DNA from: Tieghemostelium lacteum
Lineage: Eukaryota > Evosea > Eumycetozoa > Dictyosteliales > Raperosteliaceae
Reading direction: 5' to 3'
DNA: 64,000 bases
Assembly (NCBI GenBank): GCA_001606155.1
Contig: LODT01000006.1
Location: 434,001-498,000 of the forward strand
Shown piece by piece: positions 43,701 through 55,925 of the stretch (positions are counted from its first letter, which is position 1; each line of letters opens with the position of its first letter). The translations under genes and the position numbers were made by a program. A model generated the notes under the pieces. That model did no database searches. It saw only the letters and a list, made by a program, of their open reading frames with translations, and was not told the origin of the DNA.

Positions 43701-44028
43701 TAAAGAGTTCACTGATTCCACCATATGTCAATTATTGATAAATCTTAAATCTAGATTAGAAATTCTCAATTTGAATGATTGTTTTAATCTCACTGATAAA
43801 ATTGTATCTGTATTGATAGATAACCACCCTAAACTAAAGTACCTATCACTAGCATTACCATTACTAAGTGAAGAATCTAAAAGTAAATTAACAGCATCAT
43901 ACAAACACATTCACCTACTATTTGCCAAACCAAAAACAATAAGTTTTTCAAAAAGTAATAGTTTCTCAAGTTTTAATAATTTAACACATCAAGAATATGT
44001 ATTAACTTACAAGAGCCTAAGGTCATAA
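40766..44028 (+). CDS. CLU-like/LRR protein, tandem copy B (2 exons)
   Basis: Exons 40766-41072 and 41138-44028 (65 bp intron, same phase 1 position as copy A; splice yields YDISREILHWNEEF against FEFSKEIVHWNEEF in A) give 1,065 residues. Domain order is as in copy A: WGDNL module, CLU-like block (GGLIRFPLMAIIDYRGYRLL; GPGDIEVHKGTDGRYYMLDF), helical middle, then LRRs ending EYVLTYKSLRS, a C-terminus shared exactly with copy A. Some stretches of 150-240 bp are nearly identical to copy A while others, such as residues for 42700-42900, have diverged strongly. This is either differential constraint or gene conversion. The final LTYKSLRS motif is conserved and may be functional. Confidence 0.82.
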
Positions 44029-44493
44029 ATAAAATTAAATTAATTGTGTAAATATTTAAAAAATAGTATATCTTGATTTAGTGTGTAACTCATAAATAAA
44101 ACATACAAAAAATACTCTAAATCGTCTACAGAAAATCAAAATATCTAATGATTAAAAAACTAGAGTGTATTGATTCACAAGATATAAATCTCTAGATGTT
44201 TGTTATAATATGTAAGAAATATCTCTATTTTTAAGACTTGTCGTTTGTTTTTTTTTTTTTTGATTGAATATGCAGTTCTCTTGTCCAATCATCGATTGAT
44301 TTTCCAAACCCTCCAATGTTCATTATCAGAAATTTTTCTATTGAAATGAACAAAAAAAACAATTTAAAGAATTAACATAATAAACTAATTTTCTATATTC
44401 ATTTTTTTAAAACCTTAATTACCTACCTTTGTATTATTCTGTATCAAGTAAATTTTTATCTGTATAATTAAATAATAATTTCACCTTTTTAAA
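44029..44493. other. Intergenic spacer
   Basis: 465 bp, AT-rich, with a T12 run near 44250. It contains the 3' end of CLU-like copy B and the promoter of the thioredoxin-like gene. No gene is seen. Confidence 0.5.
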
Positions 44494-44936
44494 ATGTCAC
44501 ACTCATCATTCCCAAGATTAGAATCAGCTGCTGCTCAAAGAGACATTTACAATAGAGACGATAACAATATTGTTAGTATATTTCAATATAGTTTTAAATA
44601 AATAAGTATTCTAACTTAAAACATTTTGTTTTAAATTTATAGATTGTATTCTACTATACCAAAAATGATTCACCTCAATCTGATTTAATCAGAAGTGAAG
44701 TTGATACATTATCAGCTTCATACCCAGGTGTATTATTCTTTGAAGTTAATCTAGATGTCAATGACAATATCTTAGATAGTGAAGCTGCCAGAGTTGTATT
44801 TACACCATCTATTAAAGTATTCCAAAGATATGCCTCAATTCAAATGCCAATTCAATTCATTACTACAGGATCCACCATGGATTTCAACTTTGCTCTTCAA
44901 TCAGTTAGTGCTGGTGTTGCTAAACCATTGGTTTAA
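44494..44936 (+). CDS. Thioredoxin-fold protein without the CxxC pair (2 exons)
   Basis: Exons 44494-44571 and 44643-44936 (71 bp intron, donor GTTAGT, acceptor TATAG) give 123 residues. After a short N-terminal helix (RLESAAAQRDIYNR) the core reads IVFYYTKNDSPQSDLIRSEV, FFEVNLDVN and ARVVFTPSIKVFQRY, matching the thioredoxin beta-alpha-beta order with the conserved cis-Pro in VFTPSIKVF. Where thioredoxin has WCGPC this protein has DSPQS, that is Ser-x-x-Ser, so no dithiol chemistry is possible. It may be a redox-inactive chaperone or binding protein. The family level is inferred from fold pattern; no clear named orthologue. Confidence 0.7.
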
Positions 44937-45168
44937 ATATTCCTACACTATTAATACCCAAATTAATTAAATCATTAATGATTAATTTTCATTAACATCA
45001 TCTAAATGTTTTTTTAATTTTTTTTAAAGATTATTTTTCGAGTGATATTTCGTGTCCGACCACTAATTAATATCTATTTTCATTTTTCGTGCAAAAAATC
45101 TGAATGCATCACTCATTTACATCATGTTAATAAAAAAATTAGTTGTAAAAATTAATAAATAATATATA

Positions 45169-45471
45169 ATGGAAGCTATTACATCCAACATTATTGGTCA
45201 AAGATTAAGAGTATTATTCCCAGATATAAATGCATATTCAATTCAAATTCAAGACTGTTCAGCAATTGGTCAAGAAGGATTCTTTGTAGTTATTGCATCT
45301 GACAATTTCCCAGCTGGTAAAGCTGCCCAAACCATGAAAGATATCCAAGTAAGAGACCCATTCTTTACCAATAGACTTATTAATTTAAATGTTTGGAATA
45401 ATACAGTTTATCAAAATAATAAGAAATCTGATGAAGAGATTGCTAGAATTCCAGGTCTTTCCAATTATTAA
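45169..45471 (+). CDS. Small protein, possibly BolA-like
   Basis: 100 residues, single exon. The middle (SIQIQDCSAIGQEGFFVVIA then SDNFPAGKAAQTMKDIQV) has the strand-loop-strand-helix order of BolA proteins (VxDxS, then FFxVxIxSxxFxGK), and the length is right. The usual invariant His of the Fe-S-binding BolA families is not obvious, so the assignment is tentative. If it is BolA-like it would partner monothiol glutaredoxins in Fe-S handling. The final 25 residues are polar. It converges on the BEACH gene with only about 60 bp between stops. Confidence 0.5.
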   Translation: MEAITSNIIGQRLRVLFPDINAYSIQIQDCSAIGQEGFFVVIASDNFPAGKAAQTMKDIQVRDPFFTNRLINLNVWNNTVYQNNKKSDEEIARIPGLSNY

Positions 45472-45530
45472 TGCAAAGTGATACAAATAGGTTTAATATA
45501 ATATATATAATAAAAAAAAAGAAAGGATAT

Positions 45531-48500
45531 TTATTGTGACAGGGACTTTAAATTACCTTGGTGATCAATAGTATAGATTAATAATTGACATGATTCTAAA
45601 AGAACCATTAAGGTTGCAGTGGTAGATGATGGATCATAATCATTCCAATTGGATAGATAAAGATCAGTAATTCTATTGGAATTTTGGAAACAGGAGAGAT
45701 CTCTGATATCATATACATGTACAATTTCAAGATTCAAAAGATCTCTGACTACAATTTGATAACCACCAGCTGTTAATAGGAAACTGCTCCCTGGTGATTT
45801 AGTGTAGATCATTTTGACAATGGTAGGTTGAACATCATTAGCAGTGGTTTGTATCAATGGACCATTGATTGAGTATCTGTAAATGATATTGAGTTTATCA
45901 TAGTAATTGTCACCGTCTGGTGTTGAGCCTTGTATTTCATCTTCTAGTTTAATTGGAGATATTCTACCATTATCACTACCAGAGAGACATGTAACAGGTG
46001 CCAATGAATTAGAGTATATAAAGAAACTACCATCATCTAATAGTAACATATTATGTATTGGTAGTGAGGATGGATGTTTAAATGATCTAATAAATTTACC
46101 ACTACTGACACAGTGTAAGATAACAGTTCCATCTTTACTGGCACTCAGACATAGATCATTATCAATACTCATTTGGATTTGAGTGATTCCATAATCATGT
46201 CCTCTCAATAAATGAATTGGTGTGAGAGAGTATTGGTCAGTACTCAATTGCCATAGAATTACAGTAGTATCATCAGACCCAGTTGCAACTAATTTCCTAT
46301 CAATTGAGACACCTCCTTGACCACAACAACCTATTTGAGCTTCATCATAGTTTATACATGTTATAGGACCTTTATGTCTTTGAGTACCTACAACCAACTT
46401 ACTGTCATTATACAAAAGAACCAATGAATTATCACTTTTTCCACATGCCAATATCATACGAGGTTGATTAGGTACCTGACAAAAAGGTTTACCTATTCTA
46501 CTTTTTACTGCATTACTTAGTATACATAGATTCTGAAGATCTTTACCACTATTAATCTGTGAGAGACTAGGTTGTTGAAGTCCACAACCTCCATCAAGAT
46601 ACTTGTAGTATTGGAACTCATTTAGTTCACCAATGATTAATACCTTATCGTAGAACTGTGATTGAGTATTTGCATTCTGGTTATTAGATGCACCAGAACT
46701 TAGTGGACTGATATAATAGAATAGAGATAATGGTGAGAATGACAGATTTTGCATGGTAAATGGTGTGAGTTTCTTTAGAACTGATAATCTAGTCCATGTA
46801 GATCTTGGAGGATCTCTAGCTGGATGTGCGCTAGTAAACAACTGTGAAGGAGTAACACCAAAGTTATTAATTTGTACACGAGTTGCTTCTCTGAGAATTG
46901 GATCATTCATAGAACTTATATCTACACTACCTTCATAGGTGAGATGATAGAATATATTATATGCTTTAATTGCTTCTTGACCTCGTTGTTTATAACCAAA
47001 GATCAAGTCAATCCAATGTTGAAGGTTCTGTGAGACGTACTCACTCTCCAATGCCATTCTCTGTATAGCAATGAAATGGTAAGGTGATTTAGCCCATGGA
47101 GGTAACACAACATCATCCATAATCTTTCCATTCTGTTTAGTGCCAAAGTTGACACGATTAGAGTTTATCAGGAATGATGGTTGGTAAAAGAATTCTGGAG
47201 TGAGTTCCTTTACATCACTACTGGAATTCAAACAGTTTCTCCAGCAGTCAATAAGAGAATCAAACATTCTATCAGCATGATCAAAGTGACCTGATTGCAG
47301 TTTGATAAAGTCACTTGTCATAGGTTCGTTTCTCATGAGGAAGAACATGACACTACCACTACTACTGTAATGTGTGCCATACATAAAAGCAGGTATATCA
47401 GGTGGACACTGACTCATTCTCTCAATGAACAGTTCTAATCTTGTAGGGTTAAGTGCACCTATCGGTTTAGTAAGATCTCTGTAGATACTAGTATCCTCTA
47501 ATGAAAGTGTACTGGATGTATAATCAGTTATAATCCAAGGGAATACAGGATATTGATTCAGATCATTAAAAGTACGACCAGCAATAGTATTCAGTGTCAT
47601 TAGATATTCAAAATTACTAATTTCTCTACGTTTCCATCTGGTAGTTGGATTTAAGAATTTAATAATTCCATCATATGGTGAGATATGGTCATGATGTCCT
47701 TTGGTGTTATCTAATTGTTTGAATATTACAGAACTGTCACCATAGAGTTGTGACAATAGTTTCATAATCTGATTTACTATAGACACCTTAGGATAGTTTA
47801 CCAACAAACATATCTGATCCTGGAAAAAGAATTCCAATGCAGTAGGTAATAGTAGATATCGTCTATGGTGAATACCAATAAGCTTCTTGATATCAAATTG
47901 TGATGGTTTCAATAGTTTCTCAGCTATACCATGATCCTCTTGAATAACATTAGGAACTAATCTAATAGTGTCTTGATAGATTGAAAATGAACTTCTTACA
48001 GTCAACATTGGTCTGATAATCTCACAATAGGTAGTAAACAGTTGGTTCTGTGCAATGTTACTGTTAGATCCTGTTCCACCCAAAGAAGATACGGTACTTC
48101 CTGCATAGGAATGGTTTGTTGATATGGAATTTGAAGAATGTGTTGATGAATAGTAATTAAACTGTTTCAATTGTTGTTTAATTGAATTGATTTGGTTTTG
48201 CATTCCAGTTTGTTTCTGGTTCATAAAATTCATAAAATTATTACTATGAAAGTTTGTGGTGCCCTGTTGTTGTAGTTGCTGTGTACCAGATGCATTTGAA
48301 GGATTCTGAGACTCATCCAATACACACCAATCAAGTGATTCATAGACTTCTTCCAATATAATACCACTAGTGGAAGTCTGTTGTTCTTCTGAAATCTCAA
48401 ACCCAATCAACTCGTCACCATTGATTATAGAATTCAGTTCATCACTGCTATTTAGATTCTGAGTATTAGCCAGATTGCTATTAGACTGATGTTGATTGAG

Positions 48501-51500
48501 TTTACGTAGAATTGAGTACTCTTGTGATGTCTTTGCATTATTTATAGGTGAGGTATTCAATGACGATTGATAGGATATAGAAGCATCTGGATGATCAGTA
48601 CCATTGTAATCTCTCTTTAGTAATAGATTCATTCTAGAACCATTAGACAACTGATACAACTTTACAATTGGTTTCTGGCCGTATCCTTCTTCCATATAGA
48701 ACCAAGGACCACTAGAAATCAATAGCTGTTTAAATAACTTTCTATACCACAACTCTTGAGTTGCTTGATACTTTAGTAATAGTGATTCGAAATCAGTTCG
48801 ATGTTGTAACTCTAAAAATTCAAGTTTCTGTGATATAGATATAGACTTTGTCAAAATCTTTTCCAAATGGAACCCAAGTAGTTCTTGTGATTTCTGAAAT
48901 GTGAATTTCAAAGACTCAGTAATCTTATTTCTACGAGTTTGTGTGAATGCTGATGATATATTTACAGATTCTACCAAATCCTTAATTTCATGTAGTTTAT
49001 CAAGTAGAGGAACCTTCTTTAACAGTTTATCATTGAAATACAACATAAACTCTCTGTGGTTATTATCATGATGTTCGTTTAATGACAATACAGAATGTAC
49101 TTGAAATAGTAGATTATTATTAGCATTACCACTAGTTCCCAATCCAATAGTTTTACTAATCTGTTCTGTTATAGGTGACAGTAACCCAGGTGGTAATATA
49201 AACTGATCAATTACATCACCATAAGTTTTCAACAGTGACTTTAACAGTAATATTATTGTTGATTTACTATTCTTTAATATTACTAAATTATTATTATTAT
49301 TGTTATTGCTATTGATATCTTCTAATAAAGATGTATCATCTTTAAAATTACGAATAATAGTAATGAGATTGGAAATGATCCACATCACATGTCGTACCTG
49401 TTCTTTTGGATCTTTTTCAGAGGCTAATATAGTTTGAATTCTAATTGAATTCTTTTGAATTATCTGATCTAGGTTATCACTGATTAGTGGTAGTCCCCAT
49501 ACTCTAATAGTAATGGGTTTAAGTTTTTCTAATTCCTTTTCATCGTCAATGTCATCTTCTTCTAGTGAATTAGATTCACCATAGAAACATGATTCAGCCT
49601 CTTGAAATATACATATTGACATTCTAAATATACTGTGAATTGTTGACTTTGATTTGTTACTACCAGGTAACAGAATCTCTGAATTTGGTAACTCAAATAC
49701 ACTGCCACTTCCATCATTGCTATTAGTTGGACTATTTGGTTGAGATGGTTGAACTTGTTGTTGACTCTGATTTATATACTGTATAGGTTGAACCAAGTCA
49801 AAAATGTCAAGTAACTTATTTACCAGACTAAAGTCTTCCCATTGTAACTGGGTATTTCTGTGTGATAGTATATTCATAGTATGTGAGAACACAAAGTCCT
49901 CAATAATCGATATTAAATTGACATAGTTTTTCAAAAGTATCAACAAGTCTTGTTGTAGTTGTTGTTGCTGTTGTTGGTTTGCTGGATTAGTTGATATTAC
50001 TACTTTTAATTCACGTTCTAAATGGCAGAGACACTCATAGAATATTCTTCTTTCTAAAGGAACACCATTTGATAGTAATGTAAATATCCAAGCTTCAGTG
50101 TCTTCTATTGATTTCCAACCGTCTTTCTTTACAATACAATCATAGAGAACAATCTTAATGATACCAGTAAGAATTTCTTTGATTCCAGATTGGAAATGTC
50201 TATCACCTAAAGCCAATGGAGGAATTTGTCTACTTAGAGGTTGCGATCCACTCAGTAAAGGAGAGCTATTCATTTGGTCAGAGTTCATGGGATACGCTGA
50301 CATTAGAGACATTGGAGATTGTGGAGGTGACCATAGAGGGGACCCTGTAGCCTGAGGCCACAGAGAAAGAAGCCAGAATTGCCAACCTTCATTCTCAAGT
50401 AACATAGTTCTGAGAGTAGGTAAATGTTTCATACACAATAACAGTTCGTTTAGAATCTGTTGTTGAAGTGGTGGATCAGCTTTTTTACCTAACATTAACA
50501 AGATTTGAATAGCTTTAATATTCAATCGAATGGATAGACTTTGTTGGTAACCACTAGTTGTCAAACTATTAATTTGACCTACTAGATCTAGTAATGGTGA
50601 AACAGGCATTAAATGTATAGATCTACTGACATCATCAGTGATCAATTCACTTATAGATCGGTAGAGAAGCTCAGTCATTGCAAACTCTTTAAGTGATTCA
50701 CCAATAAATAGCACCATGTCTTCTAATGTACTTTTAGATCTTACATAACGTTTCAAAGAAGATCCAAGATATTTACCAATGATCTTTATGACTAATACTT
50801 GAATTTCATCATTATTTCTCTTAAGTAGACCTAAAAGAGATCGAACATCACCACTGGATTCAAAGGACTGTAGGAAAGCTTTAGGTGAATCGACATAAAA
50901 GTATTTTAAAAGAATGGATAGTGATTCCGTCAGTATATCATTCTCTAAACTAGAATCTTGTATAAACTGAACTAGTTCCTGTATCTCTATAATCTCCTTT
51001 TGATTATCATTATTATTGATACTGAATTTAATAATAATATCAACCAAATCAAAAAGATACGATATAATCTCTTTTCTATTCGATTGGATACTCTGAATGT
51101 TATTGTTATTGTTGTAATAGTATTTTATAAGGTCAAGTATCGTTCGTAACCTTATATTTTCTCTAATATATTGTGTATAGACTGTGGTTTTAAATATCAA
51201 AAATTTCAAAAAACTGATTTGAAATTCCTTGCCCAAATATATCCAGATATTGAAATTAAATATTATCTCTTTGTAAATTGAAAGCTTTAGATTATTGCTA
51301 TTGGCATTACACTGTTGTTGATGACTACTAAGTTTAATGATAATACTCGAAGGTGATGCCTGTAAAAGTTCATCCAATGACATTATAATTGCATCTGAAT
51401 CGTCATCAAATGCACCTTGGGGATTGGATTTAAATATATTAATCAACAGTAACGATAGTGTTGATATACCTTGTCCTTTAATCAACTCCTCTTGGTTATA

Positions 51501-53159
51501 TCTGTCATTGACAATCAAATGACTGAGTAGCAGTAAGATATTGGAGAGTTTAGGGAACTTTACATTAGGAAATGATGCAGGTTCTGCAAGTAATCGTAGT
51601 AGAGGGAATATCACTTGTGGTCCACCAACCAAATATATACTATCCTTCAGTGAAAATGTCGAATAAATTTTCAAATCACCAATAGAAAATGCATTTATCG
51701 TATCCTGGTTTACATCAGTCTTGTTACTACTCGATCCAATTCCATAACATACACTATTATGAAAACTCTTTGGACAAAATGTAAATAACAAATTCTTGTG
51801 TTTTTTAATCACATAATTTGACCCTTTTTTAAAAATTTCCTGAACTTCTTGGTCTGTAAGACTACTGTTAATCATTGAAAATGATCCCATTTGACATTTC
51901 AAACAACTGTTTTCTGAGATTTTAGATAGAATACCAGGTGAACTATTGGTATTACTTGTACCACCACTACTTAATGCACTGAATATCGAGGTTCCAAACG
52001 ATGAAGTAGGGGTTAAAGAACCTGATACACTAGCTCCTGAATGTACAGTAGCTATAGAACACAGATTCAAAGGTTTATTGGTTGAAGGGTACTTGATCTG
52101 ACATGCATGTACCATTTTACCATCTATATAAACCTTAAGTTCAGTATCACCCATCAGAGATGACATGGGGTTCAAACTCCACTTTTTATTGTGGCTTATA
52201 ACTAGATGATGCCACTGGTTTCTGGGGAACCCTTCTTCGAGATGAACCTGTGTTTTTAGTGTACTGTTTACACGTATTGTTAAATGAGCACCTTCAAAGT
52301 ATGCTTCTATACCTGACCCTTTATCAGAAAGGAAGCTGTATAGTCTAGGTTCGTAAACTCTCTTGTCTTGTATTGCGTTATTAAAAGTCTCTATATTAAT
52401 CCATGTGCATATGCTATATCCGGTATTTGAAAGTTTTCCTAAAGGATCCACAATCAATCCCGAATTAATTCCATTAAAATTAAATGTAGAAGAAGGTGCT
52501 TTTCTAAATGTCATAGAATCTATAGTTTTTAAAAGGTTTGGTAGATACTATATCGGTATTGTATTAGTATAAAAGTACAATATACAATTTCAATGAATAG
52601 GATATCCTACATTTTCAATGAAAACTCTATTTGTATTGATATATTTTAATTGGTGGGGGTTGAATAATTGAAAAAGGGATTTTAGTTGGTGAACTGAAAT
52701 ATGTTGTGTACCCAGTATCTCAATGAGATGTAATGATTTAAGTATGGTATCCTGATCGTTATCATTATGATTCGACAGTGAATCTATAAGTTGATTGAGG
52801 AGGAATAGACTTTTGTTTATATATAATGTCGAAGATTTCCTAATATCAATTGAATTGTTATTGTTACTTATACCACTAATACTACCACTTCCACTATTTT
52901 GTAGATTATTATTATACAATATCAAATTCATAATATTACTTGAAGAGTGTGTAAAAGTAGTTATAAGTCTATCCAATATCTTTACTCTGCCAATACTGGA
53001 TATAGAATCTTTTCTCAACAGATCCACTATATCATTTAACCTGTTGAAATGTTTAATTAATCCTGACCCATTATTACCAAGAAACAATTGATCAAAAAGT
53101 AATTTAATTTGATTACTTTCAATTTGTATTGGTAATTTATTATCGTTATTCATTTTCAC
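45531..53159 (-). CDS. Large BEACH/WD40 protein of the Lvs family (2 exons)
   Basis: Exons 53159-52611 and 52547-45531, with a 63 bp intron (donor GTAGGA, acceptor ATATAG), give 2,521 residues. The splice joins RVFIEN to YLPNLLKTIDSMTF. Order: a ConA-like (LamG-type) domain near 200-440 (ICTWINIE; HHLVISHNKKWSLNP); a long helical region; a PH-like domain near 1695-1790 (IKKLIGIHHRRYLLLPTALE); a BEACH domain near 1820-2095 (REISNFEYLMTLNTIAGRTF; YGTHYSSSGSVMFFLMR; YHFIAIQRMALESEYVSQ); and WD40 repeats to the end (VATGSDDTTVILWQLS). Lvs proteins of Dictyostelium control contractile vacuole, lysosome and cytokinesis membrane traffic. The length is nearest to LvsC, but I do not assign an orthologue. 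Confidence 0.9.
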
Positions 53160-53733
53160 ATCGATTACTTTTTTTTTTTCAAAATAACTAAAAGCTTAAA
53201 AAGAAACAGATAAAAAAAAAATATAAAATAAAATTAAAAATTAATTAATTTAGATTTTAAAGTTCACAAAAATATAAATATTTTTAGAACTACTCATCAT
53301 TTGACTTAAAAATTCAAATCAATTTGAAACTAATTTTATATTCAAAACTGATTTTCAATTTATTTAAGATTTGTAAAATTGAAATATCTTATTTTGAAAA
53401 TGGATTGATTGGAATGTTAATTCTGACAAGAATCTACAATTATATTGTTTATAAATGATACTATGAATGGAGATATATTTAAAATAGAATTAACACTATA
53501 ATTTTTTCCTTTTTATTTTTTTAAAATACATTTTCGATCAACACTTACAATATAGGGTTATTTTACTAATAAAATGAAATACTACATTAACACTGGCTAA
53601 ATGGGGTTTAATATGAAAAATATCAATTTATTTTTTTATATTTTATTTCTACTTGTATGCAATTAAATCAATTTTGTTCATTTATTTATTCATATTCAAA
53701 ATTGGTTATTTTAATTACATTTTGAAACTAATT
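53160..53733. other. Intergenic region between divergent genes
   Basis: About 570 bp between the BEACH gene start and the Cys-rich secreted protein start. AT-rich with short T and A runs. The frame open at 53653-53733 upstream of the chosen ATG is hydrophobic and begins at a TTG, so it is treated as leader. No other gene seen. Confidence 0.5.
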
Positions 53734-55510
53734 ATGATAAAAAACAATTTAATAGTATTTATTATAATTTTTATAAGTTTTAGTGGGGTGATGGTAGAGG
53801 TTTACGGTGAAGAAGAAGTTGATTTCTATCAATGTCAGGATTTGAGTGCAGATCAATGTAAATCCTCATGGCCACAATGCAGATATTACCCATTTGTTTC
53901 CTGTTGTGGTCAAAAGAAATTCTTTTGTGTCTCTGCTGGAAAGAATATGGATTGTCATGACACCCTTTCATGTGGTACCGAAATCAAAACTGGTCAGATT
54001 TATGAATTCTGGTCAAGTTGTAAACCCTCCCATTCCCTCTTCCACGATTACCATGTACCAAACATTACCTGTGAGGATCTAGATTGTGAGAAAAATGGTC
54101 TATATTGTCATTGGGTTCCAACTAAACCATGTTATGGTACCAGTTGTTGTCCAAGAGTTCCAAAATGCATTGATTCACCTCGTTTAGTGCTACGTGACTC
54201 CAGTGACTCAACTGAACCTTCAAGCTCCCAATCCTCTGAATCCTCGGAGTCCTCAGAGTCCTCAGAGTACACAGAGTCCTCAGAGTCCTCAGAGTCATCA
54301 GATGTCCCCATAGAAGCATCAAGTAGTTCCAATAGCGATGGAGATTGTAAGTTTTACATTCATTCTAGTATTTTAAAATATATTATTTACATTATTTTTA
54401 CACATGTGTATAGTTAAATGTGAGAATATACAAGATCAGAATCAATGTAATACTCTATGGCCAGGATGTAAGTGGTTAACATTTGTTGGCTGTTGTGGAA
54501 AATCAATTAGTGTGTGTATGTCAGATTCAGAGAATAGATGCTATGGTAATGACATTTCATGTGCTGTTCATGAACCATCTGGTGAGATTTACGAGATTTG
54601 GAGTGTATGTAAGCCAAAGATTAATTTCACTGAATATCACAGACCAAATAAATCATGTGAACAATTACAATGTGAAAAGAAAGGTATGGCATGCTCTTGG
54701 GAAAAAACAACTCCATGTCTAGGTACTTCGTGTTGCCAAACTCATCCAGTTTGTAAGAAACCTGATGGTTCTATTGCCACTGATAAACCTTCACAACCTA
54801 CTGTTAAGCCAACCAGAAAACCAACTGAAAAACCAACCAGAAAACCAACTGAAAACCCCACTGTAAAACCTACTGAGAAGCCAACAGAGAAGCCAACAGA
54901 AAAACCTACTGAGAAACCAACTGAGAAGTGTACTGATAAGCCAACTGAAAAGCCAACAGAAAAACCTACTGAGAAGCCAACAGAAAAACCAACTGAGAAG
55001 CCTACTGAGAAGCCAACAGAAAAACCAACTGAGAAACCTACTGAAAAGCCCACTGAAAAGCCAACTGAAAAGCCAACTGAAAAGCCTACTGAAAAGCCCA
55101 CTGAAAAGCCTACTGATAAGCCTACTGAAAAGCCTACTGAAAAGCCTACTGATAAGCCTACTGAGAAGCCAACTGAAAAGCCAACTGATAAGCCTACTGA
55201 AAAGCCTACTGAAAAGCCAACTGATAAGCCAACTGATAAGCCATCAAATTCAGGAGATAAAACTAATGAATTGAAGGCAACAGATGGTGATAAGACAGAT
55301 CATCAGAATGGTGTATGGCATACAGATCCATCAAAATCACATCCACCAGATTCAGTTCAAACTGGTGCGGAAACTACAAAAACAAATTTACCAAATATAA
55401 TTGACTTTTTCCATCATAAGCCAAAAACCACAGCATCATCTACATCTACAACAGGTTCATCTTCATCTTCACCTACAACATCAACAGCATCTACAACTGT
55501 AATAGTTTAA
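53734..55510 (+). CDS. Secreted two-domain Cys-rich protein with Ser/Glu linker and PTEK repeats (2 exons)
   Basis: Exons 53734-54346 and 54414-55510 (67 bp intron, GTAAGT...ATAG) give 569 residues. The ATG at 53734 starts a signal peptide ([20 protein letters not shown]). Two homologous Cys-rich domains follow (about 33-160 and 205-325), each with the order CxDLxxxQCxxxWPxC, VSCCG, then EIYEIWSxCKP, a Cys-pair region, and a final TPCxGTSCC; the intron falls between them. The linker (about 165-200) is SES-rich. About 336-480 is a near-perfect tetrapeptide array of Pro-Thr-Glu/Asp-Lys. The end is Ser/Thr-rich without a hydrophobic tail, so it is probably soluble. Likely an extracellular matrix or slime-sheath/spore-coat component; the precise family is not recognised. 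Confidence 0.8.
54809..55240 (+). repeat. Coding tandem repeat (PTEK unit, 12 bp)
   Basis: About 36 copies of a 12 bp unit encoding Pro-Thr-Glu-Lys, with variants Arg-Lys, Val-Lys and Asp-Lys. Codons vary (CCA/CCT/CCC; ACT/ACA; AAA/AAG), so the array is not brand-new. It sits in the second exon of the Cys-rich secreted protein and probably forms a stiff, highly charged stalk. Unit number may differ between strains. Confidence 0.9.
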
Positions 55511-55925
55511 TTAGTAATAAATCTTAATTGTAAATATTTAAAATATTGGAATAAAAATAACACAATCAGAATAAGATTATCTTTTTTAATCAATACAATT
55601 AATTATAATTTAATATTTAATCCATATTTGAAAATTAAAAATTTGATGAACTCCAATTTGTTTAGACAAATCTCTTGAACATTTTAATTTTATAAATTCA
55701 ATTAGATTTAAATTTAGATTTATATTAACTGTTAAATTCATAAGTATCTGTATGTAAATTTCATCATTGTATACAGGTAATAGAATAAATTAAATTTTGA
55801 GAACTTACTTATAAATAACGAAGTCAGTTTGTAACTGGAAGTGGGGAAATTAAAATTTTTTTTTTTTAGATTTCTTTTTTCAGTCATTTGATACAAAGTC
55901 ATCAATAAACACACATTTTTAGAAG
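55511..55925. other. Intergenic spacer
   Basis: 415 bp of AT-rich DNA between the Cys-rich secreted protein and seryl-tRNA synthetase, both on the plus strand. A T-rich run precedes the synthetase start by about 60 bp (55857-55867), a common arrangement at dictyostelid transcription starts. No gene seen. Confidence 0.55.

Noticed and set aside
45907-46182. Plus-strand 91-codon frame
   Set aside because: Antisense shadow within the WD40 part of the BEACH gene.
53653-53733. Extended start of the Cys-rich secreted protein
   Set aside because: Begins at TTG; the ATG at 53734 directly precedes a well-formed signal peptide.
54742-55101. Minus-strand frame of repeated Gly-Phe-Ser-Val residues
   Set aside because: It is the antisense shadow of the PTEK repeat array; the plus strand carries the signal peptide, intron and Cys-rich domains.
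54820-55240. Regular repeats that could be mistaken for a CRISPR array
   Set aside because: The 12 bp units are contiguous, in frame and coding; there are no spacers, and the DNA is eukaryotic.
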